A stretch of 64,000 nt of DNA from Listeria cossartiae subsp. cayugensis (GCF_014229095.1 NZ_JAARZC010000004.1:1-64000), one strand, 5' to 3'; positions 17,371-25,999 are shown, counted from the first letter of the stretch. A program made the numbers and translations. The notes: generated from the sequence alone by a model not told the origin.

Positions 17371-18246
17371 CTATTTATAGTCTAATTTGATAAGTGTTTC
17401 GTCTGTTTTGAATTCTTCTAAAAACCAGTGAGTCTTCTCAATACTTTTCGTTGTTTCATGTAACGTTTGGTGAACTGCGCCTTTTCCAACTTGAACATCT
17501 TCAATGTAGGCTTTTGCGTTCCCTGGCATAAAGAGTCTTGTTGCGAGTGAGCTGTTTGTTGGAACAACGCCATCAGTTGGATTATCGTCGCTGAGTGCGC
17601 CTGCGATAGCAAGTACTTCGAGATTGGGATTAATATCATGTTGCTTTTCCATAAAGTAATCTAATTGCGCAGTACTATTAGGCAATTGTTTAAATGTTAA
17701 ATCTTTCCCATTATCGTTAGGATCTAAATCGTTAAAAGGTGACCCGATTGCGACTATTTTACGTAAAGTAGGTACAGTTTCGTCTTTGCCATAATCTTCA
17801 GCAAAGTAAGTTAGTGCTAAACCGCCGTTTGAGTGACCAACCCCGTCCATTTGCGTGAAGCCGTAGCGGTCTTTTAAATCAACCATCGCGATTTTTAACC
17901 ACTGGGACCAATCGTCTGGCGTTGCTTGGTTTTGGTCGAAAGCAAATTTGATAATTGGACGTTTAGCATCTTTCGTCAATTCACCTTGGTAGGTAATATC
18001 GCCGTCCGCGCTAATCGACATCGACATCGCTTCGTTTGAACTTTTATATTCGTTCATCAGTTGGTCTGCCATTTCGTCAAGGGAATGTGTGTCGCCACCG
18101 CTCCCATGAATTAAAATAATCGGTATTTGATCTTTTAAATCTACCTTAGGAGGCGAAGAGTTTTCAGCCTCTTTGTCATTTTGGCAAGCACTAAGTAGTA
18201 GCGTACCAAAAAGCAAAATCATGATCGTAATAAAATATTTCTTCAC
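17371..18246 (-). CDS. Alpha/beta-hydrolase lipoprotein (DUF915)
   Basis: A 291-residue exported hydrolase. The signal peptide ends in a lipobox LLSAC, with Cys21 the lipidated residue, so it should sit on the outer face of the membrane. The alpha/beta-hydrolase fold of the DUF915 family is indicated by ILIHGSGG (oxyanion-hole strand) and the nucleophile elbow GHSNGG. A later Asp (DDNPTDGVVP) and His (GAVHQTLH) are candidates for the rest of the triad. Substrate unknown; esterase or lipase activity is a family-level inference. The start is GTG 18246 with GGAGG at a good distance. It shares a transcript with the ABM-domain gene. Confidence 0.85.
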   Translation of the reverse strand: MKKYFITIMILLFGTLLLSACQNDKEAENSSPPKVDLKDQIPIILIHGSGGDTHSLDEMADQLMNEYKSSNEAMSMSISADGDITYQGELTKDAKRPIIKFAFDQNQATPDDWSQWLKIAMVDLKDRYGFTQMDGVGHSNGGLALTYFAEDYGKDETVPTLRKIVAIGSPFNDLDPNDNGKDLTFKQLPNSTAQLDYFMEKQHDINPNLEVLAIAGALSDDNPTDGVVPTNSSLATRLFMPGNAKAYIEDVQVGKGAVHQTLHETTKSIEKTHWFLEEFKTDETLIKLDYK

Positions 18247-18289
18247 TAACTATCTTCCTCCATTCCAAATTATTATACCAAAAATCGGC

Positions 18290-18318
18290 GTGACAATCAT
18301 ATAAATTTCGTCTATAAT
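18290..18318 (+). promoter_or_regulatory. Promoter of the HAD phosphatase gene
   Basis: GTGACA (18290-18295), a 17-bp spacer and TATAAT (18313-18318). Confidence 0.65.
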
Positions 18319-18360
18319 CGAGATACATAATGACGGAATTTTAGAAGGGTGCGAAAACTA

Positions 18361-19188
18361 TTGGCAAATCTAGCAATTGACACAGTTATTACAGACATGG
18401 ACGGAACATTACTTGTAAAAAAAGGAGACCAAATTCATCCGCTAAACAAAGAAGTTTTAATGGATTGGCAAGCGGCTGGCAAGAAACTTTTCCTAGCGAC
18501 GGGCCGATTGGACTTAGCGATATTACCGTTTATCAACGAACTAAAAATTAAAACACCGGTTATTTCCTGTAATGGCGGTTTAGTACGTGATTTTACGACC
18601 GGAGAAATTTTATATAAAAGCAACATCGAGCTGGATTTGGTACATACAATTTTAAATACGCTTGAACCACTTGGCGTAAATTACCATATTTATACAACTG
18701 AACGAATTATCGGACCAACTAATACTGGCAAAATTGCCTTTTTCAATGAATTAAATAAAACATTACCGGAAAATGAACAAGTTCCGATTACATTAACTAC
18801 TGACCCATTCAGCTTACTGCGTGAAGGTGAATTCCCGCTGAAAGTGCTAGTTATTGAATCCGACTTAGACAAACGAGCAGAAATCAAAGCTGCATTACAA
18901 GGTCTTCCGCTTTCCGTTCTAGCGTCTGCCTCGAATTTAATTGATATTATGAACGAAGGCATTGATAAGGCAAAAGGGCTGGCGTATCTTGCTGAAAATG
19001 GCTATATCAATCTCGACACAACGATTGCTTTTGGTGATAATGAAAATGATGTCGGCATGATTGAATTAGCAAAAATCGGCGTAGCGATGGAAAATGGGAT
19101 TCCGCTTGCTCTAGAAAAAGCAGACAAAATTGCTAAACATCACGATATCGGCGGACTAGGATTATTTATGCAAGAAGAAATTTTATAA
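18361..19188 (+). CDS. Cof-type HAD-IIB phosphatase
   Basis: A 275-residue cytosolic phosphatase of the Cof/HAD-IIB group, which act on sugar phosphates, FMN, PLP or similar small phosphates with Mg2+. Motif I is TDMDGTLL (nucleophile Asp), motif II lies in the ATGR stretch, and motif III/IV is FGDNENDVGMIELA near the C-terminus. The cap domain in the middle sets specificity and cannot be read from sequence. The start is uncertain: TTG 18361 has AGAAGGGTG nine bases before, while GTG 18349 would sit on that site. It is a monocistronic unit with its own promoter and terminator. Confidence 0.85.
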   Translation: MANLAIDTVITDMDGTLLVKKGDQIHPLNKEVLMDWQAAGKKLFLATGRLDLAILPFINELKIKTPVISCNGGLVRDFTTGEILYKSNIELDLVHTILNTLEPLGVNYHIYTTERIIGPTNTGKIAFFNELNKTLPENEQVPITLTTDPFSLLREGEFPLKVLVIESDLDKRAEIKAALQGLPLSVLASASNLIDIMNEGIDKAKGLAYLAENGYINLDTTIAFGDNENDVGMIELAKIGVAMENGIPLALEKADKIAKHHDIGGLGLFMQEEIL

Positions 19189-19195
19189 AAAACAG

Positions 19196-19228
19196 ACCCC
19201 TTTAGATGCTGAACTAAAGGGGTTTTCT
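19196..19228 (+). terminator. Terminator of the HAD phosphatase gene
   Basis: ACCCCTTTAG (19196-19205) pairs perfectly with CTAAAGGGGT (19214-19223), then T-rich sequence. Confidence 0.85.
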
Positions 19229-19259
19229 TTGTGGATTTGAAAGTTTTTCAGAAGATGGG

Positions 19260-19297
19260 TTGCACTCAAAATGTATATATGCTAATATATGCATATA
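19260..19297 (+). promoter_or_regulatory. czcD promoter overlapped by an SmtB/CzrA-like operator
   Basis: TTGCAC (19260-19265), a 17-bp spacer and TAATAT (19283-19288) form a promoter. The inverted repeat TATATGC-N8-GCATATA (19276-19297) covers the -10 box. Palindromes of this kind around promoters of zinc or cobalt exporters are bound by ArsR/SmtB-type metal sensors. Confidence 0.6.
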
Positions 19298-19332
19298 AAG
19301 AAAATAGGTATTCACAGAGGGGAAGTAATCAT

Positions 19333-20244
19333 ATGGCACATAACCACGATCACGCACATGGGCACAATCATAATCATGCGCATAATGCCAACAAAAAATC
19401 ATTATTTATTAGTTTTATCTTAATCGCTACATTTATGGTAGTGGAAGTTATTGGCGGAATTATGACCAATAGTTTGGCATTACTTTCTGATGCAGGACAT
19501 ATGCTTTCAGATGCTGTTGCGCTGGGATTAAGTTTAGCTGCATTTAAATTCGGGGAAAAAGCAGCAAGTTCTGATAAAACATACGGCTATAAACGTTTTG
19601 AAATTTTAGCTGCATTTTTAAACGGGTTGACGCTCGTTGGGATTTCTGTTTTCATTTTCTACGAAGCAATCGGTCGTTTCTTTGATCCACCGCAAGTAAT
19701 CGGAGCGGGAATGATGACTATTTCAGTTATCGGGTTGCTTATTAATATTTTAGTTGCTTGGATTTTAATGAAAGGTGATACAAGCGAAAATTTAAATATG
19801 CGGAGTGCTTTCTTGCATGTGCTTGGTGATTTGCTTGGTTCTGTTGGTGCGATTATTGCGGCCTTACTAATCATCTTCCTAGGATGGTACATCGCTGATC
19901 CGATTGCCAGTGTTATCGTTGCGGCGCTAATTCTAGTTAGTGGCTGGCGCGTGTTGAAAGATGCCATTCATATTTTGATGGAAGGTAAACCAGCTAACGT
20001 GGATACAGAAGAAATAAAAACTTTCTTCCAAGAGCAAGACGGTGTAAAAGAAGTACATGATTTACACGTGTGGGCAATCACTTCTGATTTTAACGCTCTT
20101 ACAGCTCATTTGACCGTAAGTGAAGATGCTGACCGGGATAAAATTTTAGCGGATATTGAGCATTATTTGCAAGAAAATTTCTCTTTAGAACATAGTACGA
20201 TTCAGCTTGAAGGAAATCATGCTCACCATCATCACTGCAATTAA
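19333..20244 (+). CDS. czcD: Cation diffusion facilitator, zinc exporter CzcD
   Basis: A 303-residue CDF-family antiporter that expels Zn2+ (also Co2+ or Cd2+) in exchange for protons. The N-terminus is a His-rich metal-capture loop (HNHDHAHGHNHNHAH). About six helices follow, with the transport-site motif SLALLSDAGHMLSD in helix II and HVLGDLLGSVGA in helix V. The cytosolic C-terminal domain (about 215-290) contains HDLHVWAI, and the tail is HAHHHH. The start is ATG 19333 after GAGGGG. A longer frame to 19231 runs through the promoter and is not used. A CzrA-like operator suggests metal induction. Confidence 0.92.
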   Translation: MAHNHDHAHGHNHNHAHNANKKSLFISFILIATFMVVEVIGGIMTNSLALLSDAGHMLSDAVALGLSLAAFKFGEKAASSDKTYGYKRFEILAAFLNGLTLVGISVFIFYEAIGRFFDPPQVIGAGMMTISVIGLLINILVAWILMKGDTSENLNMRSAFLHVLGDLLGSVGAIIAALLIIFLGWYIADPIASVIVAALILVSGWRVLKDAIHILMEGKPANVDTEEIKTFFQEQDGVKEVHDLHVWAITSDFNALTAHLTVSEDADRDKILADIEHYLQENFSLEHSTIQLEGNHAHHHHCN

Positions 20245-20292
20245 TGCCGCTTCATGATATGATGAATGTATCAATTAGAGGAGTTGGTTTAG

Positions 20293-20565
20293 ATGGAAGA
20301 ACAAGTTGATTTAGGTCATTTTTTGAAAAAAGCTTTTATCGCTATAGTTGCTCTAACCTTAGTATTTATCGGGGTTCTAGCAATGTTCACAATCATCGGT
20401 GTTATTATTGCTATCCCACTACTAAAAAAAGCGGCCAACATGCTGCTGACTAAAAAAGAAGATAGCGACCATACTCATTCCCACGGTGGTAAATTAAAAA
20501 TAAAATGTCCAGCCTGTCATGCGAAAATGAAATTCAAAGACAGCGAATTGCTCGACGAAAAATAA
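20293..20565 (+). CDS. Small membrane protein with His-rich and CxxC metal motif
   Basis: A 90-residue protein. It has one long hydrophobic region (about 13-45, perhaps two short helices), then a cytosolic segment with DHTHSHGG and CPACHAKMKF, a single zinc-ribbon-like knuckle. GAGGAG precedes ATG 20293. It follows the zinc exporter by about 50 bp without a terminator, and both end at the terminator at 20571, so it is probably co-expressed. The His/Cys pair suggests that it binds zinc, for example as an accessory or sensor of the exporter. That role is an inference; I do not recognise a characterised family. Confidence 0.75.
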   Translation: MEEQVDLGHFLKKAFIAIVALTLVFIGVLAMFTIIGVIIAIPLLKKAANMLLTKKEDSDHTHSHGGKLKIKCPACHAKMKFKDSELLDEK

Positions 20566-20570
20566 GTTTT

Positions 20571-20606
20571 AAAGCCTTCTCGGTAAAATGGAGAAGGCTT
20601 TTTTAT
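20571..20606 (+). terminator. Terminator of the czcD unit
   Basis: An 11-bp perfect stem, AAAGCCTTCTC (20571-20581) with GAGAAGGCTTT (20591-20601), then T residues. Confidence 0.92.
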
Positions 20607-20661
20607 TTAAATGTGCATTATTTTAAGAAATTCGGGAAAAGGAAACGAGAGGTGTTGTCAA

Positions 20662-21660
20662 ATGAAAGCAGTAGGATTAACGAAAGCATCAACTGACTTT
20701 ATGGATATAGAAATCGCTCAGCCGGAACCTGGAAGTCATGATTTATTAGTGGAAATCAAAGCAATTTCGATTAATCCAGTCGATACAAAACAACGCGAAG
20801 CAACTAAAATTAGCGGAGATGAAGTGCGAATTTTAGGTTGGGACGCAGTTGGAGAAGTAGTGGAGATTGGTTCAGACGTGACTTTATTTAAAACTGGGCA
20901 AGAGGTTTATTTCGCTGGTGACGTCACAAGGCCTGGAGCGTATGCTGAATTCACTTTAATTGATGAACGGCTAGTTGGTGTGAAACCACGTAGTTTAAGC
21001 GTAGAAGAGGCTGCTGCGATGCCACTGACAACTATCACGGCATGGGAAGCGCTTTTTGAACGTTTGGGGATTGTGGAAGAGGATAGCGGGAAATCGATTT
21101 TAATTATTAATGGGGCTGGTGGCGTTGGTTCGATTGCCACACAACTAGCCGCAAACATCGGTCTCGAAGTCATCGCCACAGCGTCACGCCCGGAAACGAT
21201 AGAATGGACGAAGAGGCACGGTGCGCACCATGTCATTAATCACCGTGAAAATCTAACAAAACAACTGAAAAAGCTTGGTTACGAAAAAGGTGTCGATTTT
21301 ATTTTATGTTTGCATAATACAAATGCTCACTGGGATGATATGCAAGAATCAATTTGCCCGCAAGGAAAAATTTGCTCGATTGTCGAACTTGCGGAACCTG
21401 TGAAAATGTCCCTTTTAAAAGATAAGAGTGCTACGTTCAGCTATGAATTTATGTTTACTCGCTCGAAATATAATACAGATGATAAAGTAAAACAACATGA
21501 AATTCTAACGAAGGCCGCGCATATGCTAGATGGAGGCACGTTGCAGACGACATTAAATAAGGTTTTGTCCCCAATTAATGCGGCAACGATAGAAGAAGCT
21601 CACCAAATGATCTCATCCGGAAAAATGATTGGTAAATTAGTAGTGAAAGGATTTGAGTGA
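20662..21660 (+). CDS. Zinc-type alcohol dehydrogenase-like / quinone oxidoreductase
   Basis: A 332-residue MDR-superfamily protein, an NAD(P)H-dependent quinone or enone reductase by similarity. The GroES-like catalytic fold is N-terminal (about 25-125, with SINPVDTKQRE). The Rossmann fold follows, with the nucleotide motif GAGGVGSIATQLA at about 150. The structural-zinc cysteines of true alcohol dehydrogenases are absent despite the family name. The start is ATG 20662 after GAGAGGTG; a longer frame to 20611 lacks a site. It leads a compact unit with the RibD-like reductase and the isochorismatase-like hydrolase. Confidence 0.85.
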   Translation: MKAVGLTKASTDFMDIEIAQPEPGSHDLLVEIKAISINPVDTKQREATKISGDEVRILGWDAVGEVVEIGSDVTLFKTGQEVYFAGDVTRPGAYAEFTLIDERLVGVKPRSLSVEEAAAMPLTTITAWEALFERLGIVEEDSGKSILIINGAGGVGSIATQLAANIGLEVIATASRPETIEWTKRHGAHHVINHRENLTKQLKKLGYEKGVDFILCLHNTNAHWDDMQESICPQGKICSIVELAEPVKMSLLKDKSATFSYEFMFTRSKYNTDDKVKQHEILTKAAHMLDGGTLQTTLNKVLSPINAATIEEAHQMISSGKMIGKLVVKGFE

Positions 21661-21662
21661 TT

Positions 21663-22187
21663 ATGAGTGGAAAACAAGTTGCGCTATATATCGCTGTTAG
21701 CTTGGATGGTTATATTGCCGATGAAAATGGTAGTGTGGAATGGCTAGAGTCAATTGATAGCGAAGGCGACGCGGGTTATGAAGCTTTCTTTGATAACGTG
21801 GATACAGTTGTGATGGGCCGAACCACGTATCAACAAATTTTCTCGCTCACTGACACATTCCCTTATAGCAAAAAAGATGTCTACGTTTTTTCCAACACAA
21901 AAGCTGGCACAAAAGACGAATACGCGGACTTTGTAGCCGGAACCGTAGACACTTGGCTAAATAACATCGACGGCGAAAAAATTTGGCTTGTAGGCGGCGC
22001 GCAGTTAGTGAAGCAATTTTTAAAAGAAAGGGCGATTGATCGATTCGTCATAACGATTGCGCCAATTATTTTAGGAAAAGGTATTCCGTTGTTCGAGGAA
22101 GACAGGGAGCATGCGTTAGAACTAGAAGAAGTAACACGTTTCGGCCAGTTTGCCCAATTAACTTATAGAAACTTGGAGGAAAGCTAA
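21663..22187 (+). CDS. Dihydrofolate-reductase-like protein (RibD C-terminal family)
   Basis: A 174-residue single-domain protein of the RibD C-terminal / DHFR-like fold (YwjB/YyaP type in Bacillus). Visible features are LYIAVSLDGYIADENG near the N-terminus, VVMGRTTYQQI, and the nucleotide-binding VGGAQLVKQFL. The family binds NADPH, but members like this are mostly uncharacterised. It is not the essential dihydrofolate reductase. The start is ATG 21663 with AAAGGA upstream; GTG 21657, overlapping the previous stop, is also possible. The next gene starts at the base after its stop codon. Confidence 0.8.
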   Translation: MSGKQVALYIAVSLDGYIADENGSVEWLESIDSEGDAGYEAFFDNVDTVVMGRTTYQQIFSLTDTFPYSKKDVYVFSNTKAGTKDEYADFVAGTVDTWLNNIDGEKIWLVGGAQLVKQFLKERAIDRFVITIAPIILGKGIPLFEEDREHALELEEVTRFGQFAQLTYRNLEES

Positions 22188-22820
22188 ATGAAAATTGCAG
22201 CTTTTGATATTGACGCGCAAAAGGGCTTTACGCCACTTTGTCCGGATGAATTGCCGGTTCCGGGTGGGGATAAAATCGTTCCAGAGCTAAATTTTATGGC
22301 GAGTCTTGCGTCACTTCGAATTGGAAGCAAAGACGCGCACCCGCAAAATGCCGTTTGGGTAGTTGACTCAAAAGATGAAATGTTAGCTGAACTTAAGTAT
22401 CCCAATGCGGACCTTACTTGGGTGAGGCACTGCGAACCTGGGACGAAAGGCTTTGAATTACTAGACGGTTTGCCAGTTGTGACGGATTATGATTACTTTA
22501 TTTGGAAAGGCATGGAGCCAGATATTCATCCGTATGGCGCCTGTTATCATGATATCGTTGAACAGCTTTCGACCGGAGTACTCGAATATTTGCGGGAACA
22601 AAAAGTAGATTTAGTGCTTGTTGGAGGTTTAGCATTTGATTTTTGCGTGAAAACTACAGTTACACAGTTAAGTAGGGCAGGCTTTTCTGTATTAGTTTAT
22701 TTACCAGCGACACGTGCATTATCTGAACAAGGTTTTGATGAAACGAAAGAGCAATTAGCGAATACGGAGAAAGTGCAACTTATCGAAACAAGGGAGGAAC
22801 TTGTCGCCTACTGCCAGTAA
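22188..22820 (+). CDS. Nicotinamidase / isochorismatase-family hydrolase
   Basis: A 210-residue cysteine hydrolase. The catalytic Asp-Lys-Cys set can be read as FDIDAQKGF (Asp), FIWKGMEPD (Lys) and GGLAFDFCVKTT (Cys). The closeness to PncA-type sequences, with a metal-binding D and H, favours nicotinamidase, which converts nicotinamide to nicotinate for NAD salvage. Other isochorismatase-like amidases cannot be excluded. ATG 22188 directly follows the previous stop and GGAGG lies in the end of that gene, so the two are coupled. Pairing with two NAD(P)H-type oxidoreductases is suggestive but not proof of a pathway. Confidence 0.82.
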   Translation: MKIAAFDIDAQKGFTPLCPDELPVPGGDKIVPELNFMASLASLRIGSKDAHPQNAVWVVDSKDEMLAELKYPNADLTWVRHCEPGTKGFELLDGLPVVTDYDYFIWKGMEPDIHPYGACYHDIVEQLSTGVLEYLREQKVDLVLVGGLAFDFCVKTTVTQLSRAGFSVLVYLPATRALSEQGFDETKEQLANTEKVQLIETREELVAYCQ

Positions 22821-22843
22821 TTATATTGGAAGAGGTGAGGGGA

Positions 22844-23458
22844 ATGAGGAAAGTTGGTATATTTCCTAGTATGATAATTCTTTTCACAGTAGGAATTTCT
22901 GCTGTGTTATATCCGCTACTACCTTCTGAAGTGGCGGTGCATTTCGGTACGGACTTCTCCCCAGATATGTTTATGCAAAAGTGGCTCGGCTTAATTCTGA
23001 TTCCTTTTTTAATGATTATGTTTACAGGAACAGAATACTACGGGAAAGAAAAAGTGAACCAAGAGAGTTTGCTGGAATTTGAATATTGTTTTAGGTTGTT
23101 GTTAGTGCTGTTAACCATTATTCAGATGAGTATTATTGTCTACGCACTAGGTTACGATATTCCGACAGGTAGATTGTCGTTAGTGACAGCAGGGGCATTT
23201 ATGTTTGTTGTAGCGGCCTACATTCAATACTCGAAAAAACTTTTTAAATTTTTAACGATGATTGGTTTTAAAAAGATAGATGCATGGTCAAGAAATCTAC
23301 TTAGAAAAATTACAACTGTTACACTTAATATAGCTGGTACAATCTGTTTTATCCTCGCTTTGTTTATGCGTAATGATCCCAGTTACTTAATGCTAGCAAT
23401 GCTAATGACGATGTGTGTGATTGTTGTTGGTTCAGGAGTTTACCTTAACAAGAAATAA
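22844..23458 (+). CDS. DUF1648-type membrane protein
   Basis: A 204-residue membrane protein with about five to six hydrophobic helices. The first segment ends in the DUF1648 pattern YPLLPSEVAVHFG, as in SdpI-family immunity proteins and related permease-like proteins. Its function is not known; relation to SdpI raises the possibility of a role in bacteriocin immunity or signal sensing, which is speculative. The start chosen is ATG 22844 behind AGAGGTGAGG. TTG 22826 is in frame. It lies 23 bp after the nicotinamidase gene and may belong to the same transcript. Confidence 0.75.
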   Translation: MRKVGIFPSMIILFTVGISAVLYPLLPSEVAVHFGTDFSPDMFMQKWLGLILIPFLMIMFTGTEYYGKEKVNQESLLEFEYCFRLLLVLLTIIQMSIIVYALGYDIPTGRLSLVTAGAFMFVVAAYIQYSKKLFKFLTMIGFKKIDAWSRNLLRKITTVTLNIAGTICFILALFMRNDPSYLMLAMLMTMCVIVVGSGVYLNKK

Positions 23459-23475
23459 AAATATAACAGTTTATA

Positions 23476-23505
23476 TTTACAATTGATACAGTTTCGGTTT
23501 ATAAT
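23476..23505 (+). promoter_or_regulatory. Promoter of the peptide-binding protein gene
   Basis: TTTACA (23476-23481), an 18-bp spacer and TATAAT (23500-23505). Confidence 0.65.
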
Positions 23506-23510
23506 GGTGG

Positions 23511-23553
23511 CGGAAGTTCTGCGCGCATGTGGCAGGAAGTCCGTCATTTTTTT
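23511..23553 (+). terminator. Leader terminator-like hairpin
   Basis: CGGA (23511-23514) with TCCG (23539-23543 region) and TTCTGC with GCAGGA form a stem with an internal loop, and T residues follow (23547-23553). It lies between the promoter and the start codon, so it may act as an attenuator. Confidence 0.5.
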
Positions 23554-23594
23554 GCGTAATCAAAAAGCGCTTACAAAAAAGAGGAGGAGAAATA

Positions 23595-25256
23595 TTGCAT
23601 AAAACAGCCAGAAAAATAGTAGTGGCACTCAGTTTGCTATGTTTACTAGTACTTACAGCATGTCAGTCTGGCGGTAAAGGGGAAAGCGAAAAAGTAACAT
23701 CCGACAAGAAAACAAAAGTTGTGAACATCATGGAAACGAGTGGGATTCCAAATGCAAGTCCAACACTCGCAGACAATAGCGTAAGTTTCCGAGTAATCAA
23801 TCAGATTTTTGAAGGATTATATCGATTAGATAAAAACGGGAAACCGGCACTAGCTCTAGCTGCCAGCGAACCCGAAGAAAAAGATGGCGGGAAAACACTT
23901 ATTTTCAAAATTCGCGAAGATGCTAATTGGTCCAACGGTGATCCAGTGACAGCGCATGATTTCGAGTACGCATGGAAAAAAGTGGTGGATCCAAAAACAG
24001 CCGCTGCATACGGACCACAAATGGAAGAAATCGTCAAAAATGCTACCCAAATTCTCAAAGGTGAAATGTCACCGGACGAACTGGGTATTAAAGCGTTAGA
24101 CGACAAAACACTGCAAATTCAACTAGAAAACCCAGTGCCAATTTTTAAAGAACTCCTAACAACTGGAACATTCTTCCCGCAAAACCAAGCATTCGTAGAA
24201 AAACAAGGTGATCGTTACGGAACGAAAAGCGACACACTTATTTCCAACGGCCCATTCAAACTAGAAAACTGGAATGGCACAAATATGACGTGGGATTACG
24301 TTAAAAACCCGACTTACTGGGATGAAAGAAATGTTCCTACTGAGAAAATTCATGTAACAGTCGTAAAAGATACCAATGCGGCCTTAAATTTATACAATAC
24401 TAATAAATTAGATCGTGTCGAGCTTGACGGCGAATTTGTTAAGCAATATAAAGACGATAAAAATTTCCATAAAGAAGCAACTGGTCGCTCTGTCTATATG
24501 AAAATGAACCAAGGCAAAGACGGCGTGAAAACAGATTTGGCGAACTTGAACTTGCGCCGTGGTTTAGCGATGGCGATTGATAAAACTGGCATGGTCAACA
24601 CGTTACTCGCTAACGGTTCGAAAGCATTAAATGGCGACGTGCCAGGCGGTATCATGTTTGATCCAGAAACAAAAGAAGATTTCCGCAAACAAAATGGCGA
24701 CCTACTTAAATTCGATCAACAAGAAGCTATAAACGCATGGAAACAAGGTTTAAAAGAAATCGGTAAATCTGAATTAACGCTTACTTTAACGAGCGGTGAT
24801 ACGTCTTTACAACGCAAACAAACTGAATTTATCCAAAATCAACTAGAAGAAAATTTGCCCGGCCTAACAATCAAATTAAAAAACATTACAAATCAAGCGA
24901 GTTTCCAAGCAGACGTTACACAAGATTTTGAACTGCTACTAGGTGGCTGGGGCGGTGATTACCAAGACCCACTCACATATTTAAACTTATTCCTAACAAA
25001 CAGCCCAGGTAACCACACAGGCTTCTCAAACGCCAAATACGACGAGCTAGTCCTTGGCGCCAAAGGTAAACTTTCGGCAGATCCGGAAAAAAGATGGCAA
25101 GCATTACTAGAAGCAGAACAAATTTTGCTAAAAGATAATGCCGTACTTATTCCGCTGTACCAAGGTGGCCGCGCCTACTTGCAAAAAAGCAACCTAAAAA
25201 ATTACACAACGTATCCAATAGGTTCAGAAAACTATAAATGGATCGAAAAAAATTAA
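23595..25256 (+). CDS. Oligopeptide-binding lipoprotein (OppA-like)
   Basis: A 553-residue solute-binding protein of ABC peptide importers (SBP_bac_5). The signal peptide ends in the lipobox LTAC, so the mature protein is a membrane-anchored lipoprotein. Typical family segments are SPTLADNSVSFRVINQIFEGLYR, the SNGDPVTAHDFEYAWKKV strand-helix, LRRGLAMAIDK and GGWGGDYQDPLTYL. The start is TTG 23595 behind GAGGAGGAG; an upstream extension to 23529 would cross the leader hairpin. No permease or ATPase gene is adjacent. It is an orphan binding protein that must share an importer encoded elsewhere, or it may sense peptides. Confidence 0.92.
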   Translation: MHKTARKIVVALSLLCLLVLTACQSGGKGESEKVTSDKKTKVVNIMETSGIPNASPTLADNSVSFRVINQIFEGLYRLDKNGKPALALAASEPEEKDGGKTLIFKIREDANWSNGDPVTAHDFEYAWKKVVDPKTAAAYGPQMEEIVKNATQILKGEMSPDELGIKALDDKTLQIQLENPVPIFKELLTTGTFFPQNQAFVEKQGDRYGTKSDTLISNGPFKLENWNGTNMTWDYVKNPTYWDERNVPTEKIHVTVVKDTNAALNLYNTNKLDRVELDGEFVKQYKDDKNFHKEATGRSVYMKMNQGKDGVKTDLANLNLRRGLAMAIDKTGMVNTLLANGSKALNGDVPGGIMFDPETKEDFRKQNGDLLKFDQQEAINAWKQGLKEIGKSELTLTLTSGDTSLQRKQTEFIQNQLEENLPGLTIKLKNITNQASFQADVTQDFELLLGGWGGDYQDPLTYLNLFLTNSPGNHTGFSNAKYDELVLGAKGKLSADPEKRWQALLEAEQILLKDNAVLIPLYQGGRAYLQKSNLKNYTTYPIGSENYKWIEKN

Positions 25257-25264
25257 TATGAAAT

Positions 25265-25297
25265 GAGTCTAGTTAACTAAGCTAGGCTCTTTTTTTA
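25265..25297 (+). terminator. Terminator after the peptide-binding gene
   Basis: GAGTCTAG (25265-25272) pairs with CTAGGCTC (25282-25289) with one G-T pair, then seven T residues. Confidence 0.85.
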
Positions 25298-25410
25298 TAC
25301 CCGAATGAAAATAAGACCTAGGATGTACCAATTTTCAGCCTAGAGCCGTTCGTCCCTTTTTTAAATCTCCCCTATAATTAACCTATCAACAAAAAAGGAC
25401 GGTAAAAACA

Positions 25411-25734
25411 ATGAAAAAGGGACTTTTCGGTTTACTGGCTGCAATTTTTGTATTAACAATGGTTGTAATTGAGTTTTCAGCACCAGTAGGATCAGCAGCA
25501 AATACATATTACGTTACAATCAAAAACGATGGGAAAGAAGTTACTAAGTCAAAGTTCAAAGGCTATTCTTTCCGCGAGTCGTGTCTAGATAATCAAGGAA
25601 ACAGTCGTAAAGTTAACTTCATGTCAACTACACAACTTAAAAAGAATAAACAGTATAAAATCGTCGTTCAAGACAACGAATTACTCGTTCAAGCCAAGGA
25701 AATAAACAATGTTCCACTTGCAAGTAGTAAATAA
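25411..25734 (+). CDS. YxeA-family secreted protein (DUF1093)
   Basis: A 107-residue exported protein of the YxeA family. The signal peptide covers about 1-30 (hydrophobic core LFGLLAAIFVLTMVVIEF, cleavage after SAA). The mature part is a small beta-rich domain beginning TYYVTIKNDGKEV, with the Y-x-F cluster KGYSFRESC and a final strand YKIVVQDNELLVQAKEI. YxeA proteins are often small OB-like domains of unknown function. AAAGGACGG precedes ATG 25411 and a TATAAT lies about 35 bp upstream. A small membrane-protein gene follows after 23 bp and is likely co-transcribed. Confidence 0.8.
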   Translation: MKKGLFGLLAAIFVLTMVVIEFSAPVGSAANTYYVTIKNDGKEVTKSKFKGYSFRESCLDNQGNSRKVNFMSTTQLKKNKQYKIVVQDNELLVQAKEINNVPLASSK

Positions 25735-25757
25735 AAATTAGAAATGAGGAAATAATC

Positions 25758-25958
25758 ATGAACAGTTTTTGGAAAATATTTTTTACCATTATTTTAGGAT
25801 TTATTGCACTTAATATCGTACTTGATATCGTCGGAATCACGCTACACTTCTTATTCCCAGTTATTATATTAGGTGGTATTGGATATGTGCTTTATCGCAT
25901 GTGGGGCAATTCCCCGAAACGCTCAAGTCGCGACAATGAAGATCGCTACAACTGGTAA
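25758..25958 (+). CDS. Small membrane protein, unknown function
   Basis: A 66-residue protein with two hydrophobic helices (about 4-25 and 28-47) and a charged C-terminal tail (KRSSRDNEDRYNW). ATGAGG-type ribosome binding sequence precedes ATG 25758. It follows the YxeA-type gene closely and precedes a terminator at 26000. I do not recognise a named family; the tail would be cytosolic by the positive-inside rule. Confidence 0.7.
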   Translation: MNSFWKIFFTIILGFIALNIVLDIVGITLHFLFPVIILGGIGYVLYRMWGNSPKRSSRDNEDRYNW

Positions 25959-25999
25959 TATACTCGCTAAAAAAGCTCCCTAGGCTTTTAGATATAAAG

